From the NCBI RefSeq assembly GCF_003475325.1, contig NZ_QRQC01000001.1, positions 186,001-250,000 of the forward strand: DNA of 64,000 bases, in the 5' to 3' direction. The notes beneath the pieces are model-generated. The model made no database searches. It saw nothing but the letters and a program-made list of their open reading frames with translations, and had not been told where the DNA came from. This stretch comes from Collinsella sp. AF33-16 (GTDB taxonomy: Bacteria > Actinomycetota > Coriobacteriia > Coriobacteriales > Coriobacteriaceae). Of the stretch, positions 7,891 through 16,910 are shown one piece after another (the stretch's first letter is position 1; every line of letters starts with the position of its first letter). A program made the translations under genes and the position numbers.

Positions 7891-10599
7891 ATGCCCAAGA
7901 TCGATGTAGAAGAACAGCTCAAGCTGCGATTTTTGCAGCCGTTGACCGCATGTATGCTGCGCCGTGTGGTGATTTGGCACGATGCGGACGGCGAGTTTGC
8001 TCCTGAGTTTGAGCGATTGGCTGCCGAGGGTTTCGACGGCGCGGGGGCCGATGACGGCGTTATGCCCGCTCACGGTGACTTTGAGCGCCCGGTGCGGTTT
8101 GTTGAGGCTTGCGAGGGCTGCATGTTTGCCGTAAAGAAGCTCATCAACCGCGATGACCTTGCGAACGATATCTTGCTGTATCGTCGTTGCCCGCGCGGCA
8201 GGCTTGAGGGCGATTGGCTTGCCGATGTTGAGCTGTATGCCGATCAGTTCCAGGCTGACTATCTTTCGCTTTTGGCCGATCAGCTGGGAATCGAGAATAT
8301 CGACGCCGTGCGCGAGAGTCTGCGCGAGCACAAGACGTTCTTTGATGCCAAGACCCGCTGCGTTAAGTTTGCCGCGTGTGTTCCGCATGCTTCGGGCGCA
8401 TCAGATATCGAACTCGGTATCCTTACGGTGATTTTTGGCGGTAAAGAGGTTGGCGACGCGCGCCCCGCGTTTGTGCTGCGCGGCTGTATGACCACGCTGC
8501 TGCACGAGGGCCCCGAAGCGCTGGCCGAGTTGGTGGACAAGTGCTGCGTGCGCGATGTCCTCGCTGCCTTCATTGTACGTTGCTATGGGTTTGAGGGACC
8601 GCTGTATGAGCGCGATTCGCTGCTTGCGCTGGCATCTCATGTGCTCATCACGGCGGCATCCACCGTGCTTCCCGAGGGGGCGCTCAAAGGACTCGAAAGC
8701 TATGTGGCTCCCGCCTACGGACCCTATTGCCTTGAGGCGGTGCGTACGTGGGACCAGACTTCCGATGCTCGGGCGTCGAGCGAGGATTTATTTGAGATCT
8801 GCCGTTTGGTGGAGGATGCCCGCGGGCTCTTTGCACGGTTTGAGGCCCTGTCGATCGATGTGCTGACCTCGCTTGATGTGTTCCCGTGCGTCAATGAGGC
8901 CGTACTCTCGCAGCTGTTCTGCTCGTTTGCTCAGGGCGCGGACCGTGTCGCGGATGCGCGCGCCTTTGCGGCGCGTCGCTGCGACCTAAGCTGGTACCGC
9001 CGTGTCGAGAGCTACTTTGACCTGCTTGTCGCTGTGGCCGATATGTGTGCGTTTAGGCAGGCGCACGCGGGCGGGTTCCATCTGGCGCAGCCCCAGCAGG
9101 TGTGGGATGCCTACACGTCCGATTGGTATGCCATGGACGCTGCCTATCGCCATATGTGCACCGCGTATCTGCGGGCGCGCTCCGTCGAGTGCGATGTGCT
9201 CGAGGAGCCTGCCCGAGCTGTGGTGGACTGGGCGGAGAATCTCTACAGTAACTGGTTCTTGGCCGATGCTAATGTATGCTGGGCGACCGCTGCGCAAGGG
9301 GAGTGGGCCGATTGCGGCTACATCGATGGCCCTGCACGGCAGGATGAATTCTACTGGCATGTGCTGCCCACCTTTGTGGGGTCTGCCAAAACGACGGTCG
9401 TTATCGTAAGCGACGCGCTGCGCTATGAGGTGGCCCGTGATGTCGCGGCGCTTCTCGAGCGCGAGCGCGGCGGCAACGTCAGGGTTTCTAGCATGCAGGC
9501 GGTCTTTCCCTCCATCACCGAGGTGGGCATGCCCGCGCTGCTGCCGCACCAAGCGCTTGAACTTGCAGCGGATGGCTCGTTTGTGTTGGCTGACGGCATG
9601 CCCACTGCGACGACTCCGCAGCGCGAGGCCGTACTAACCCACGTTGAGCCCACGGCCCGCGCTTTGCGCTCGAGCGCATACCTCAACATGGCGGGAGTCG
9701 AGCGCAAAGCGCTGCTCAAAGACTCCAGGCTCGTTTATCTCTACCACAACAAGATCGATGCCACGGGCGAGAAGGCCGCTACGCAGGATGATGTTTTCGA
9801 TGCCTGCGCGGACACCGTGGAGGAACTTGCCACGTTGGCGCGTCGTGTGTGCACCGACGCCCCGGGCGCGCGTGTTGTTATAACGGCGGATCACGGCTTT
9901 ATCTACACGCGTCGGGAACTCAACGAGTGCCAGATGCTCGGCAAGCCAGACCTTCCCTTCCTTGACGCTCCCGTCATGCACGGCAAGCGTCATCTGGTGG
10001 TGCCCAACGAGGCCGTGGCCAAGCTTTCGGACGAGGCACGCAGGGTGTTTGTTAATGTTGACATGGGGCGTTTGGGTGCCGGCTTTGAGGGATTTGCCCC
10101 GCGCGAGAACGTGCACTTTAAGCGTCCCGGCGGGACTAACAACTACGTCCACGGCGGCATGAGCCTGCAGGAGCTTTGCGTGCCCGTTATCGGATTTTGG
10201 TGTGCGCGCTCGGGTTCCAAGGACTTTGTCGATACGCGCGCGGCGACGCTGCGCGTACTAAGTGAGGGACGTCGAGTGACCAACTCGCTCTTCTCGGTCA
10301 ACTTGATCCAGGAAGAACCCGCCCAAGGCAAGGTACTGCCGTGCGAATACGAGCTGGTGTTTACCGATGCAAGCGGCAACGAGGTGAGCGATACGGTTAA
10401 GGCGCATGCCAACAAGACTTCTGTTAACTCGCAGGAGCGCGTTGTGCATGCCAAGTTTGCGTTGCGTGCGGCGGATGGATTCTCGGCCAAGGGTCCGTAC
10501 TATCTGGTCTGCCGTGAGCGCGAGACGGGCAAGATCGTTTGGCGCGAGACGTACACCATCGCTGTTTCGTTTGCTCCTGTTGCTGACTTTGGTTTTTAG
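7891..10599 (+). CDS. pglZ: BREX phosphatase-like protein PglZ (type A)
   Basis: 902 residues, near the usual size. The alkaline-phosphatase-like core shows VVIVSDALRYEVARD around residue 508 and ITADHGFIYTR around residue 667, the metal-binding signatures of PglZ. A C-terminal beta-rich domain follows. PglZ is a core BREX component required for defence. The ATG at 7891 has AAGGAT a short distance upstream, 23 bp after the pglX C-terminal fragment, and the gene overlaps the ribosome-binding site of brxL at its stop. The ORF is intact, so the rest of the operon is not obviously decaying even though pglX is split. Confidence 0.93.
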   Translation: MPKIDVEEQLKLRFLQPLTACMLRRVVIWHDADGEFAPEFERLAAEGFDGAGADDGVMPAHGDFERPVRFVEACEGCMFAVKKLINRDDLANDILLYRRCPRGRLEGDWLADVELYADQFQADYLSLLADQLGIENIDAVRESLREHKTFFDAKTRCVKFAACVPHASGASDIELGILTVIFGGKEVGDARPAFVLRGCMTTLLHEGPEALAELVDKCCVRDVLAAFIVRCYGFEGPLYERDSLLALASHVLITAASTVLPEGALKGLESYVAPAYGPYCLEAVRTWDQTSDARASSEDLFEICRLVEDARGLFARFEALSIDVLTSLDVFPCVNEAVLSQLFCSFAQGADRVADARAFAARRCDLSWYRRVESYFDLLVAVADMCAFRQAHAGGFHLAQPQQVWDAYTSDWYAMDAAYRHMCTAYLRARSVECDVLEEPARAVVDWAENLYSNWFLADANVCWATAAQGEWADCGYIDGPARQDEFYWHVLPTFVGSAKTTVVIVSDALRYEVARDVAALLERERGGNVRVSSMQAVFPSITEVGMPALLPHQALELAADGSFVLADGMPTATTPQREAVLTHVEPTARALRSSAYLNMAGVERKALLKDSRLVYLYHNKIDATGEKAATQDDVFDACADTVEELATLARRVCTDAPGARVVITADHGFIYTRRELNECQMLGKPDLPFLDAPVMHGKRHLVVPNEAVAKLSDEARRVFVNVDMGRLGAGFEGFAPRENVHFKRPGGTNNYVHGGMSLQELCVPVIGFWCARSGSKDFVDTRAATLRVLSEGRRVTNSLFSVNLIQEEPAQGKVLPCEYELVFTDASGNEVSDTVKAHANKTSVNSQERVVHAKFALRAADGFSAKGPYYLVCRERETGKIVWRETYTIAVSFAPVADFGF

Positions 10600-10610
10600 G
10601 AGTGTGCCCT

Positions 10611-12980
10611 ATGTTTGATAGCCATGACGACGATCTGTGGGAAGTTCCCTCGATTGATGTGAGTGCGCCGGCGGAGGCTGTGCCTGCGGTGGAGACTGTG
10701 CCTGCGGTGGAGACTGTGCCCGCGGTGGAGAATGTGCCTGCGGTGGAGCCGGCGGAGACCGCTGCGCCCGCCGATGCCGTGGCGCCCGCCGAGGACGAGC
10801 CCTCGACCGATGACTATGCCCAGGCCGTGGCCGAGGCTCCCGAGGACGACGGCTACGACATGGATGGACTGGACGGCAAGCTGCTCGAGCACTTTGGCGG
10901 CAAGATCGTGCGTAAGGACCTGACGGCCCTTATGAAGCGCGGCGCCAACGTGCCTACCTTTGTGCTGGAGTACTTGCTGGGCATGTACTGCTCAACAGAC
11001 GACGAGGATGCCGTGGCGGAGGGCCTGGAGCGCATCCGCAAGATTCTCACCGATAACTATGTGCGCCCCGACGAGTCCGAGCGCATCAAGTCCAAGATTC
11101 GCGAGCTGGGGCGCTTTACCATCATCGATAAGGTGACGGCCAAGCTCGACGAGTACAAAGACATCTACGTGGCGTCGTTTGCCAATCTGACCATTGAGCC
11201 GTTTGTGATGCCGGCCGAGTACGTGCGCGACTACTCCAAGATTCTGCAGGGCGGCATTTGGTGCATCATGAGCATCGAGTATCGTCATCCCATGGAAGAG
11301 GAAGACGGGTTTGGCATGGAGGTCTTTGGCGATGATGCGCCGCGCCGCTCCAAGGCCAAGCGCAAAAAGCGCGGGCCCGAGGACTCTCCGTTTAGCGTGG
11401 CCTCGCTCACGCCCATCCAGATGCCCAACCTGGACCTGGACGCCATGATCGACGAGCGCCAGTATTTCTCGCGCGACGAGTGGCTCAACATGCTGCTGCG
11501 CTCTGCCGGCTATGAGCCCAGCGAGCTTTCGGAGAAGGAGCGCCTGCATTTTATCGAGCGCATGGTGCCGCTGATCGAGCGCAACTATAACCTGTGCGAG
11601 CTTGGTCCCCGCGGTACCGGCAAGAGCCATATCTACAAAGAGGTCTCGCCCTACGCCATCTTGCTTTCGGGCGGGCAGACCACCACGGCCAACCTGTTCG
11701 GCCGCATGAACTCCATGCGCGCCGATCGCGTGGGCTTGGTGGGTCACTGGGATTGCGTGACGTTCGACGAGGTCGCCGGCATGCGCTTTAAGGACACCAA
11801 CGCCGTGCAGATCATGAAGGACTACATGGCCAGCGGCAGCTACGCGCGTGGCCGCGACCAGATTAACGCCGATGCCTCCATGGTCTTTGAGGGCAACATC
11901 AACGACACCGTGCAAAACGTTCTTAAGACCACGCACCTGTTTGATCCGTTCCCGCCGGAGTTTAACAACGATTCGGCCTTCTTCGACCGTATCCACTATT
12001 ACCTGCCGGGCTGGGAGATTCCCAAGATGCGCTCGAGCCTGCTGACCGGGCATTACGGCTTAATCACCGACTGCCTGTCGGAGTTTTGCAAGGAGATGCG
12101 CCGCAAGGACTTTACGCATCATATCGACCGCTACTTCCGCTTTAACAGCGACTTTAACAAGCGTGACGAGATCGCCGTGCGCAAGTCCTTTAGCGGCCTG
12201 GCCAAGCTGCTGTTCCCCGACGAGGCTATGGACAAGGACGACGTTCGTTGGCTGCTGGACTACGCCATCGAGGGCCGTCGCCGCGTAAAGGAGCAGCTCA
12301 AGATTATGGCGGGCGTCGAGTTTATCGACGTCAACCTGGGCTATATGGATGCCGACAATCCGCAGGACGTGCACGTGGTGCGCGTGCCCGAGCAGTCCGA
12401 GGATACGCTGATTCCCGATGGCCCGCTGCTGTCCGGTCACGTGTTTGGCGTGGGTAGGTCGCAGGGCGGCGAGGTTGCCGTGTACAAGCTGGAGAACAAG
12501 GCTGTCGCCGGCGAGTGCAAGTTTAAGCACGAGGGCGTTGCCTTTAACAAGCCGGTGCGCGATACACTGGAGGCCGCGTTCGACAACTTTGTGAACCTGG
12601 CGAACCGTGTGGCGCCGGGCATGCACATTGGCTCAAAGGACTACCTGCTGTTCTATAACGACCTGCAGAGCAAGGGCCTGTCCGAAGAAGTTTCGCTCGC
12701 CGAGTTTGTGGGCCTGTGCTCTGCGGCGTGCAACCGTCCGGTGATGCCCGCGCTGGCGATTCCGGGAATCTTACGTATGTCGGGCTCCATGGACGAGATT
12801 CGTGGGCTCGAGGACATTATGCGCGTGGCCAAAAACGCCGGCGCCAAGCGTGTGATTTTGCCGCTGAGTGCCATCGCGGGTCTGCAGAGCGTTTCGTCCG
12901 AGATTATCTCGGGGCTGAGCCCGGTGTTCTACATGGATGGCGACCCGGTCGATGCCGCGAAAAAGGCGCTGGATCTGTAG
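10611..12980 (+). CDS. brxL: BREX Lon-like AAA protein BrxL
   Basis: 789 residues from ATG 10611, chosen over the GTG at 10602 because TAGGAG (10597-10602, overlapping the pglZ stop) sits 8 bases upstream. The conserved BrxL part begins near residue 83 with LDGKLLEHFGGKIVRKDL. It has a Walker A motif GPRGTGKS around residue 332 and a C-terminal Lon-like fold ending in PVFYMDGDPVDAAKKAL. Two oddities are visible. About 80 extra N-terminal residues include nearly four tandem VPAVET units. Also, where Lon-type proteases carry the catalytic serine I read MPALAI (alanine near residue 714), which suggests no proteolysis, although my alignment is by eye. BrxL forms a ring ATPase in BREX type 1. Confidence 0.92.
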   Translation: MFDSHDDDLWEVPSIDVSAPAEAVPAVETVPAVETVPAVENVPAVEPAETAAPADAVAPAEDEPSTDDYAQAVAEAPEDDGYDMDGLDGKLLEHFGGKIVRKDLTALMKRGANVPTFVLEYLLGMYCSTDDEDAVAEGLERIRKILTDNYVRPDESERIKSKIRELGRFTIIDKVTAKLDEYKDIYVASFANLTIEPFVMPAEYVRDYSKILQGGIWCIMSIEYRHPMEEEDGFGMEVFGDDAPRRSKAKRKKRGPEDSPFSVASLTPIQMPNLDLDAMIDERQYFSRDEWLNMLLRSAGYEPSELSEKERLHFIERMVPLIERNYNLCELGPRGTGKSHIYKEVSPYAILLSGGQTTTANLFGRMNSMRADRVGLVGHWDCVTFDEVAGMRFKDTNAVQIMKDYMASGSYARGRDQINADASMVFEGNINDTVQNVLKTTHLFDPFPPEFNNDSAFFDRIHYYLPGWEIPKMRSSLLTGHYGLITDCLSEFCKEMRRKDFTHHIDRYFRFNSDFNKRDEIAVRKSFSGLAKLLFPDEAMDKDDVRWLLDYAIEGRRRVKEQLKIMAGVEFIDVNLGYMDADNPQDVHVVRVPEQSEDTLIPDGPLLSGHVFGVGRSQGGEVAVYKLENKAVAGECKFKHEGVAFNKPVRDTLEAAFDNFVNLANRVAPGMHIGSKDYLLFYNDLQSKGLSEEVSLAEFVGLCSAACNRPVMPALAIPGILRMSGSMDEIRGLEDIMRVAKNAGAKRVILPLSAIAGLQSVSSEIISGLSPVFYMDGDPVDAAKKALDL
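10680..10748 (+). repeat. 18-bp tandem repeat inside brxL
   Basis: Nearly four copies of an 18-base unit starting GTGCCTGCGGTGGAG, encoding VPAVET, VPAVET, VPAVEN and VPAVEP. The unit is a multiple of three, so copy-number slippage would lengthen or shorten the N-terminal extension without a frameshift. Confidence 0.9.
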
Positions 12981-13075
12981 GGGTGCGAGCGTGCGGGCTT
13001 GCGTGCGCGAGGCGTTTGTCTTGTGCGCGTGGGCCCGCGGGCATGTTGGCACGTCACGCGTGAGGAGGCCTTGCC

Positions 13076-14440
13076 ATGGCGGAAGAGCGTTCTGTTGGCG
13101 AGTTGCTCGACGAGCTGTTTGGCTTTGAGTCGGTAGCCAAGCGTCAGGCGGCGCTTGAGCAGTACGACCGCGGGGAGTTGGTGCGCAAGGCGCGCTCCCG
13201 CGAGCTGCTGGCCGTGATCGAGGGCGTCGAGTCTGCCGAGCGTGCTGCGCGTGAGTCTGCCGTGCAGGCCGTTGACGGGTATGTGCGCCGCGTTGAAGCC
13301 GAGTCGCTTGCGCGGGCTCGCAAGCAGATGGGCGTTGTGGGCCCGTTGCAGATGGAGCGGCGCTACGCTGCCTTTTTGCGTATGGAGGACAAGGCCGAGC
13401 TGTTGGCCCGCTTGGAGCAGACGCTTGCGTTTATCGAGGTAAAGCTGCGTGCCAATACGGCGGACAGGGTTCGTGCGGCGTACGATGCTGCGGGGGCTTT
13501 GGTGCTGCAGGGCGCGGCGCGTCTGAGTGACGTGTGCGTTGTGGATGCGGTGCCCCTGGATGCCGATCTGCTGTGCACGCAGTTGGAGCAGCTGCGTTGT
13601 GCCGCCGACGCAACGGACCTTGCCGGCATGATCACGGCGACGTTTGAGTCCGAGCTGAGTGCGACCGGCCCGCAGGGTGCTGACAGGTTTGCGAACGATG
13701 TGGCTGGCGATGTCACTGGCGATGTGGCGCTGGAGCGCGAGCTTGCGAATGTGCGTGGCGCTGCGCAGCGATCGCGCTTGGCAGCTCAAGCGTATCGGGC
13801 CGAGCGCGCTGCCCGCGTTGCAGGGAGCACGGTGGAGCCGGTATCGTTGCCGAAGTCTGCTTGCGTCGCGTGCGAGACGTGGTGCGATGCCGGGGAGCTT
13901 GCCGAGTTGCTCGCTCAGGTTAAGAAGTCGTTTGAGGCCTATAGGCGCGTTGTTACCGACGGCGGGTTGTTCTGTGCCTTTGGTGCCGGTTCGCCGCATG
14001 GGATTTGCTGCGGCAGTAGCTTTTTCGACTACGATGATCGGTTTGACGAAGACGTGTTGGTGGGCGAGTATGACGGTGCTACCAGGCACAATGTTCGGCG
14101 CGAAGTTGCGATTCCCGAGCTTGTGGACGAGGCTTCGGCCGACGGCGGCGACTCGCTCGAGGTTGCCGTGGCGCGCATGCGTGAGTTTAACGGACGGCGC
14201 TACGATGGTGTGCTGGACGAGGATCCTGCGCGCCATGTGAATGCGTTTTGGTATGGACTCAAAAAGCTCGGCCAGTACTGCGAGGCCGCTGTGCGTGTGG
14301 ATGAGCGTGCCTGGGATTGCTTTATCGATAAAGTACAGTTTGCCTACGATGAGCCCGTGGGCCGTTTGGCCATGCAGATGGACGACAAGCAGGTGGCGGC
14401 TTTTGTTGCTGCTGTGGAAGTGCTTGACGCTGGTGAGTAG
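13076..14440 (+). CDS. Unrecognised 454-residue protein downstream of brxL
   Basis: I do not recognise this family. ATG 13076 has a strong GAGGAGG ribosome-binding site (13062-13068), 95 bp after brxL and on the same strand. The N-terminal third is helical and charged (ARARKQMG, MEDKAELLARLEQTL), likely coiled coil. A middle stretch around residue 265 has CVACETWC, followed by GICCGSS, so a metal site is possible. The C-terminal part is acidic and contains DPARHVNAFWYGLKKLGQYCE. There are no membrane segments or signal peptide. Because it follows brxL directly and precedes a second small gene, it may be a BREX-island accessory gene. That is inference from position only. Confidence 0.75.
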   Translation: MAEERSVGELLDELFGFESVAKRQAALEQYDRGELVRKARSRELLAVIEGVESAERAARESAVQAVDGYVRRVEAESLARARKQMGVVGPLQMERRYAAFLRMEDKAELLARLEQTLAFIEVKLRANTADRVRAAYDAAGALVLQGAARLSDVCVVDAVPLDADLLCTQLEQLRCAADATDLAGMITATFESELSATGPQGADRFANDVAGDVTGDVALERELANVRGAAQRSRLAAQAYRAERAARVAGSTVEPVSLPKSACVACETWCDAGELAELLAQVKKSFEAYRRVVTDGGLFCAFGAGSPHGICCGSSFFDYDDRFDEDVLVGEYDGATRHNVRREVAIPELVDEASADGGDSLEVAVARMREFNGRRYDGVLDEDPARHVNAFWYGLKKLGQYCEAAVRVDERAWDCFIDKVQFAYDEPVGRLAMQMDDKQVAAFVAAVEVLDAGE

Positions 14441-14467
14441 GGGTCTGATCCGGTAGGGGGTTTCACC

Positions 14468-14659
14468 ATGAAGATCGATGTTGATGTTGACCAGCTGCGC
14501 GAGGGTTTGCTCGACCGTGCGGGGAGTGCAGCCGGCGTGGGCTTTCCGGCCGCCATGCTCGACGTGGTAGATATCGAGGACGAGTCGCCCCAAGAGCTGC
14601 TAGCACGAGCCGAGCGCGAAGGCCTCGATCTCCGCGACTTTGCCGTCGACGATGACTAG
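14468..14659 (+). CDS. Small acidic protein, end of the BREX-side gene run
   Basis: 63 residues (MKIDVDVDQLREG...LRDFAVDDD), 27 bp after the 454-residue gene, with an AGGGGG ribosome-binding site at about 14454. It is strongly acidic, with a conserved-looking FPAAMLDVVDI core and a short helical C-terminus. I do not recognise it. The close spacing suggests cotranslation with the upstream gene, perhaps as a partner or inhibitor (inference). Confidence 0.6.
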   Translation: MKIDVDVDQLREGLLDRAGSAAGVGFPAAMLDVVDIEDESPQELLARAEREGLDLRDFAVDDD

Positions 14660-14985
14660 GGTAGCTAATTTGAGACGGGGCGTCTGCACCCGCGGCTGCG
14701 CGAAGATGAACGATAAACCGTCGCAATGGAGTCTAATGATCTCGCGACCGTTCTATTTTGACTGCACGCTGGCTAAGTGAGTAGGCTTTATTGGAAATCC
14801 TGAGCACCCGACAAATTTGCTTCAACAAACCCGCAGGTCACAGACTTATGCTTTGGTGACGTGGTCGGCGATTCGGCAAAAGTCTACTCACTTAGTTTTG
14901 AGAGACGCTAATTGTCCGCAACGAGATCCTAGCCGGGGCGATTTATGCTCAAATATGGCCAATTCGGGACGGCTACCCCTAGCCA
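14660..14985. repeat. Intergenic region carrying repeat element copy A
   Basis: 326 bp without a gene. It begins with GGTAGCTAATTTGAGACGG, followed by a GTCGCAATGGAGTC...CGCGACCGTTCT hairpin-like segment. The 123-bp element (14773-14895) comes next, then an inverted-looking GGGACGGCTACCCC near 14966. The same sequence order recurs at 17760-18100. Confidence 0.75.
14773..14895. repeat. 123-bp dispersed element with terminal inverted repeats, copy A
   Basis: It starts CTAAGTGAGTAGGCTTTA and ends AAAAGTCTACTCACTTAG; the ends pair over 17 bases. Relative to copy B (17936-18058) the single arm change (A to G at base 13) keeps a G-U pair, which favours a conserved folded transcript. Length is identical in both copies. 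Confidence 0.85.
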
Positions 14986-16587
14986 CTACGATGCCAGCGT
15001 GGCGATGACGGCTTCGTCGCCGGCGTATATTAGGGTGTTGCCATCGGGAATGATCGTTTGGCCGTCGCGCTTGAGCATCACGACGATAAACGGGTGCTTG
15101 CCCTGCGGCACGTCGCGCAGACGCTGTCCAGCTAAGCGGCCGTGGGGAGTCACGGTGACCTCGCGCAGCGTAACCTCGGCACGCTCTTCGAACGTTGGGG
15201 CGGCCATCACCAGCAGATCGCCTTCCTGGATCACGGTGTCGCCATTGGGCAGTACCGGATGCGCCCCGTCGCGCAGCACCAGGACCACGAGCATGTCCGT
15301 CGCGCTGCCAATGTCCGCGAGCGAGCGTCCGGCAAACGGATGGCCAGCGCCCACCTTGAGCTTTACAAACGACATGCCGTCCTCGTCGCGGTAGTCGTTA
15401 AAGGTGCGGCGCACGTCGCCGGTCGCATCGATCATATCGAGCTTCTTCGCCACCGCCGGCAGCAGCGAGCCCTGCACCACGATGCTCGACGCGGCAATCA
15501 CAAACACCAGGTCAAATAGGTCGTGTCCGCCGGGAACGCCGGCCACCACGGCAAAGAGACTAAAGACGACCGAAGCCGCGCCGCGCAGACCCGCCCAGCT
15601 TATGAGCGCTACCTGGCGAGGGTTCGTCTTAAAGGGCGCCAGCAGCACGCCGACGGCGATGGGGCGGCTCACGAAGAGCATGAACGCCATGAGCGCCAGG
15701 CCCGGCAGCAGCATCTGCGGCAGGCGTGCGGGCGTTACGAGCAGGCCGAGCAAGAAGAAGATGGTCATCTCTGCCATCTCGGTGAGGGTGTCGAAGAAGT
15801 GCGCCATCTCGACCTTACCGGTGATGTCGCTTGCGCCCAGCACAATGCCGGCCAGGTATACGGCCAAAAAGCCGTTGCCGCCCAGGTAGCTCGGCAGCGC
15901 GTAGGCGACGATGGCCACGGCGAACAAGAAGATGGTCTGCGCGCCTTCGGCCGTTGCGTGTGCGCGCTCAATCAGACGGCTGGATGTCCAGCCGATGGCA
16001 AGGCCCAACCCCACGCCCAGGATGATCTGCTTGGTCAGCAGCACGGGAATGTCGATATTGCCGCCCGCCGCGAGGGTCGCGAGCACGGCGGTGAGCATGT
16101 AGGCGACGGGGTCGTTGGAGCCCGATTCGACCTCGAGCAGCGAGTCGGTGCCGCCCCTCAGCGAAAGGCTGTGCTCGCGCAGAACGCTAAAGACGCTGGC
16201 CGCGTCGGTGGACGCCACGACCGATCCCAGCAGCAGGCCGCCGATCCAGTCGAAGCCCAGCACAAAGTGGGCGAACACGCCGGTGATGCCTGCGGTGATG
16301 ACGACGCCGAGCGTGCTCAGCAGCACCGCCGGCGCGGCGACGGGCTTGGCGCGGTCTATGTTGGTGTTAAAGCCGCCGTAGAACATGATGAACAATAGCG
16401 CCGTGCTGCAGACGGTTTCGGTGAGTGCGTAGTCGCTAAAGTCGATATGCGCCGGGCCGTTGACGCCCAACAGCATGCCGAGCGCGATAAAGATAAGCAG
16501 GGTGGGGAAGGGGAGCTTTTTGCCGACGGGTTTGATGGTCAGGCACAAAATGATGACGAGGCCGATAAAAAGAAGGATCTGGTTCAT
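14986..16587 (-). CDS. Potassium/proton antiporter of the CPA1 (NhaP2/CvrA) type
   Basis: 533 residues. About twelve hydrophobic segments fill the first 390 residues, with SVVASTDAASVFSVL and VESGSNDPVAYML, signatures of the Na/K-proton antiporter core. Two soluble C-terminal repeats follow (GHPFAGRSLADIG...GDLLVMAA and GRLAGQRLRDVP...GDEAVIATL), which match TrkA-C/RCK-C nucleotide- or ligand-sensing domains, as in NhaP2-type potassium/proton antiporters. It probably exports K+ or Na+ in exchange for protons at the cytoplasmic membrane. It is a single gene flanked by the repeat region on its 3' side. The ion specificity cannot be read from sequence. Confidence 0.88.
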   Translation of the reverse strand: MNQILLFIGLVIILCLTIKPVGKKLPFPTLLIFIALGMLLGVNGPAHIDFSDYALTETVCSTALLFIMFYGGFNTNIDRAKPVAAPAVLLSTLGVVITAGITGVFAHFVLGFDWIGGLLLGSVVASTDAASVFSVLREHSLSLRGGTDSLLEVESGSNDPVAYMLTAVLATLAAGGNIDIPVLLTKQIILGVGLGLAIGWTSSRLIERAHATAEGAQTIFLFAVAIVAYALPSYLGGNGFLAVYLAGIVLGASDITGKVEMAHFFDTLTEMAEMTIFFLLGLLVTPARLPQMLLPGLALMAFMLFVSRPIAVGVLLAPFKTNPRQVALISWAGLRGAASVVFSLFAVVAGVPGGHDLFDLVFVIAASSIVVQGSLLPAVAKKLDMIDATGDVRRTFNDYRDEDGMSFVKLKVGAGHPFAGRSLADIGSATDMLVVLVLRDGAHPVLPNGDTVIQEGDLLVMAAPTFEERAEVTLREVTVTPHGRLAGQRLRDVPQGKHPFIVVMLKRDGQTIIPDGNTLIYAGDEAVIATLAS

Positions 16588-16910
16588 GGATGGTGTCCGC
16601 TCCTGGGTGGTTGGCGTGGCGCGGTCAGTTGTCTGCGGTTATTTGTACCCAAAGATGGTGGGTTATGGGCTTGGATTGCGGGCGTGCGCATTTTCGACAC
16701 GAGGCTGCGACGCGGGCGGCGCTGGTCGGGGCGCTGGGCCAGACGGCGTGGCGTGAGCGGTGCGGGTTGGCAGGCGTGCGCTGGCGACTGTTGACGGTAT
16801 GCAACCCTTCCCAGCTTTATTGCTACGGAGTACAATGGGTAACGTTTAAGTTCAACTTGAAGTTTTAGTTGCGGCGCCGGGCTTTGGCCGCAATGCAGGA
16901 GAGGCGTACC
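16588..16910. other. Divergent intergenic region
   Basis: 323 bp between the antiporter (minus) and the phosphoesterase (plus), so both promoters should lie here. TACAAT near 16830 resembles a -10 box for the plus gene, without a clear -35. TTCAACTTGAA near 16851 is a short palindrome that might be an operator. Nothing else is recognisable. Confidence 0.4.

Noticed and set aside
10680..10748. Short tandem repeat considered as a CRISPR array
   Set aside because: Units are adjacent without unique spacers and encode VPAVET in frame within brxL.
1..14660. The BREX region considered as a restriction-modification or DISARM locus
   Set aside because: BrxC, PglZ and BrxL are all present and diagnostic for BREX type 1; no restriction endonuclease or helicase-pair genes of those systems are seen.
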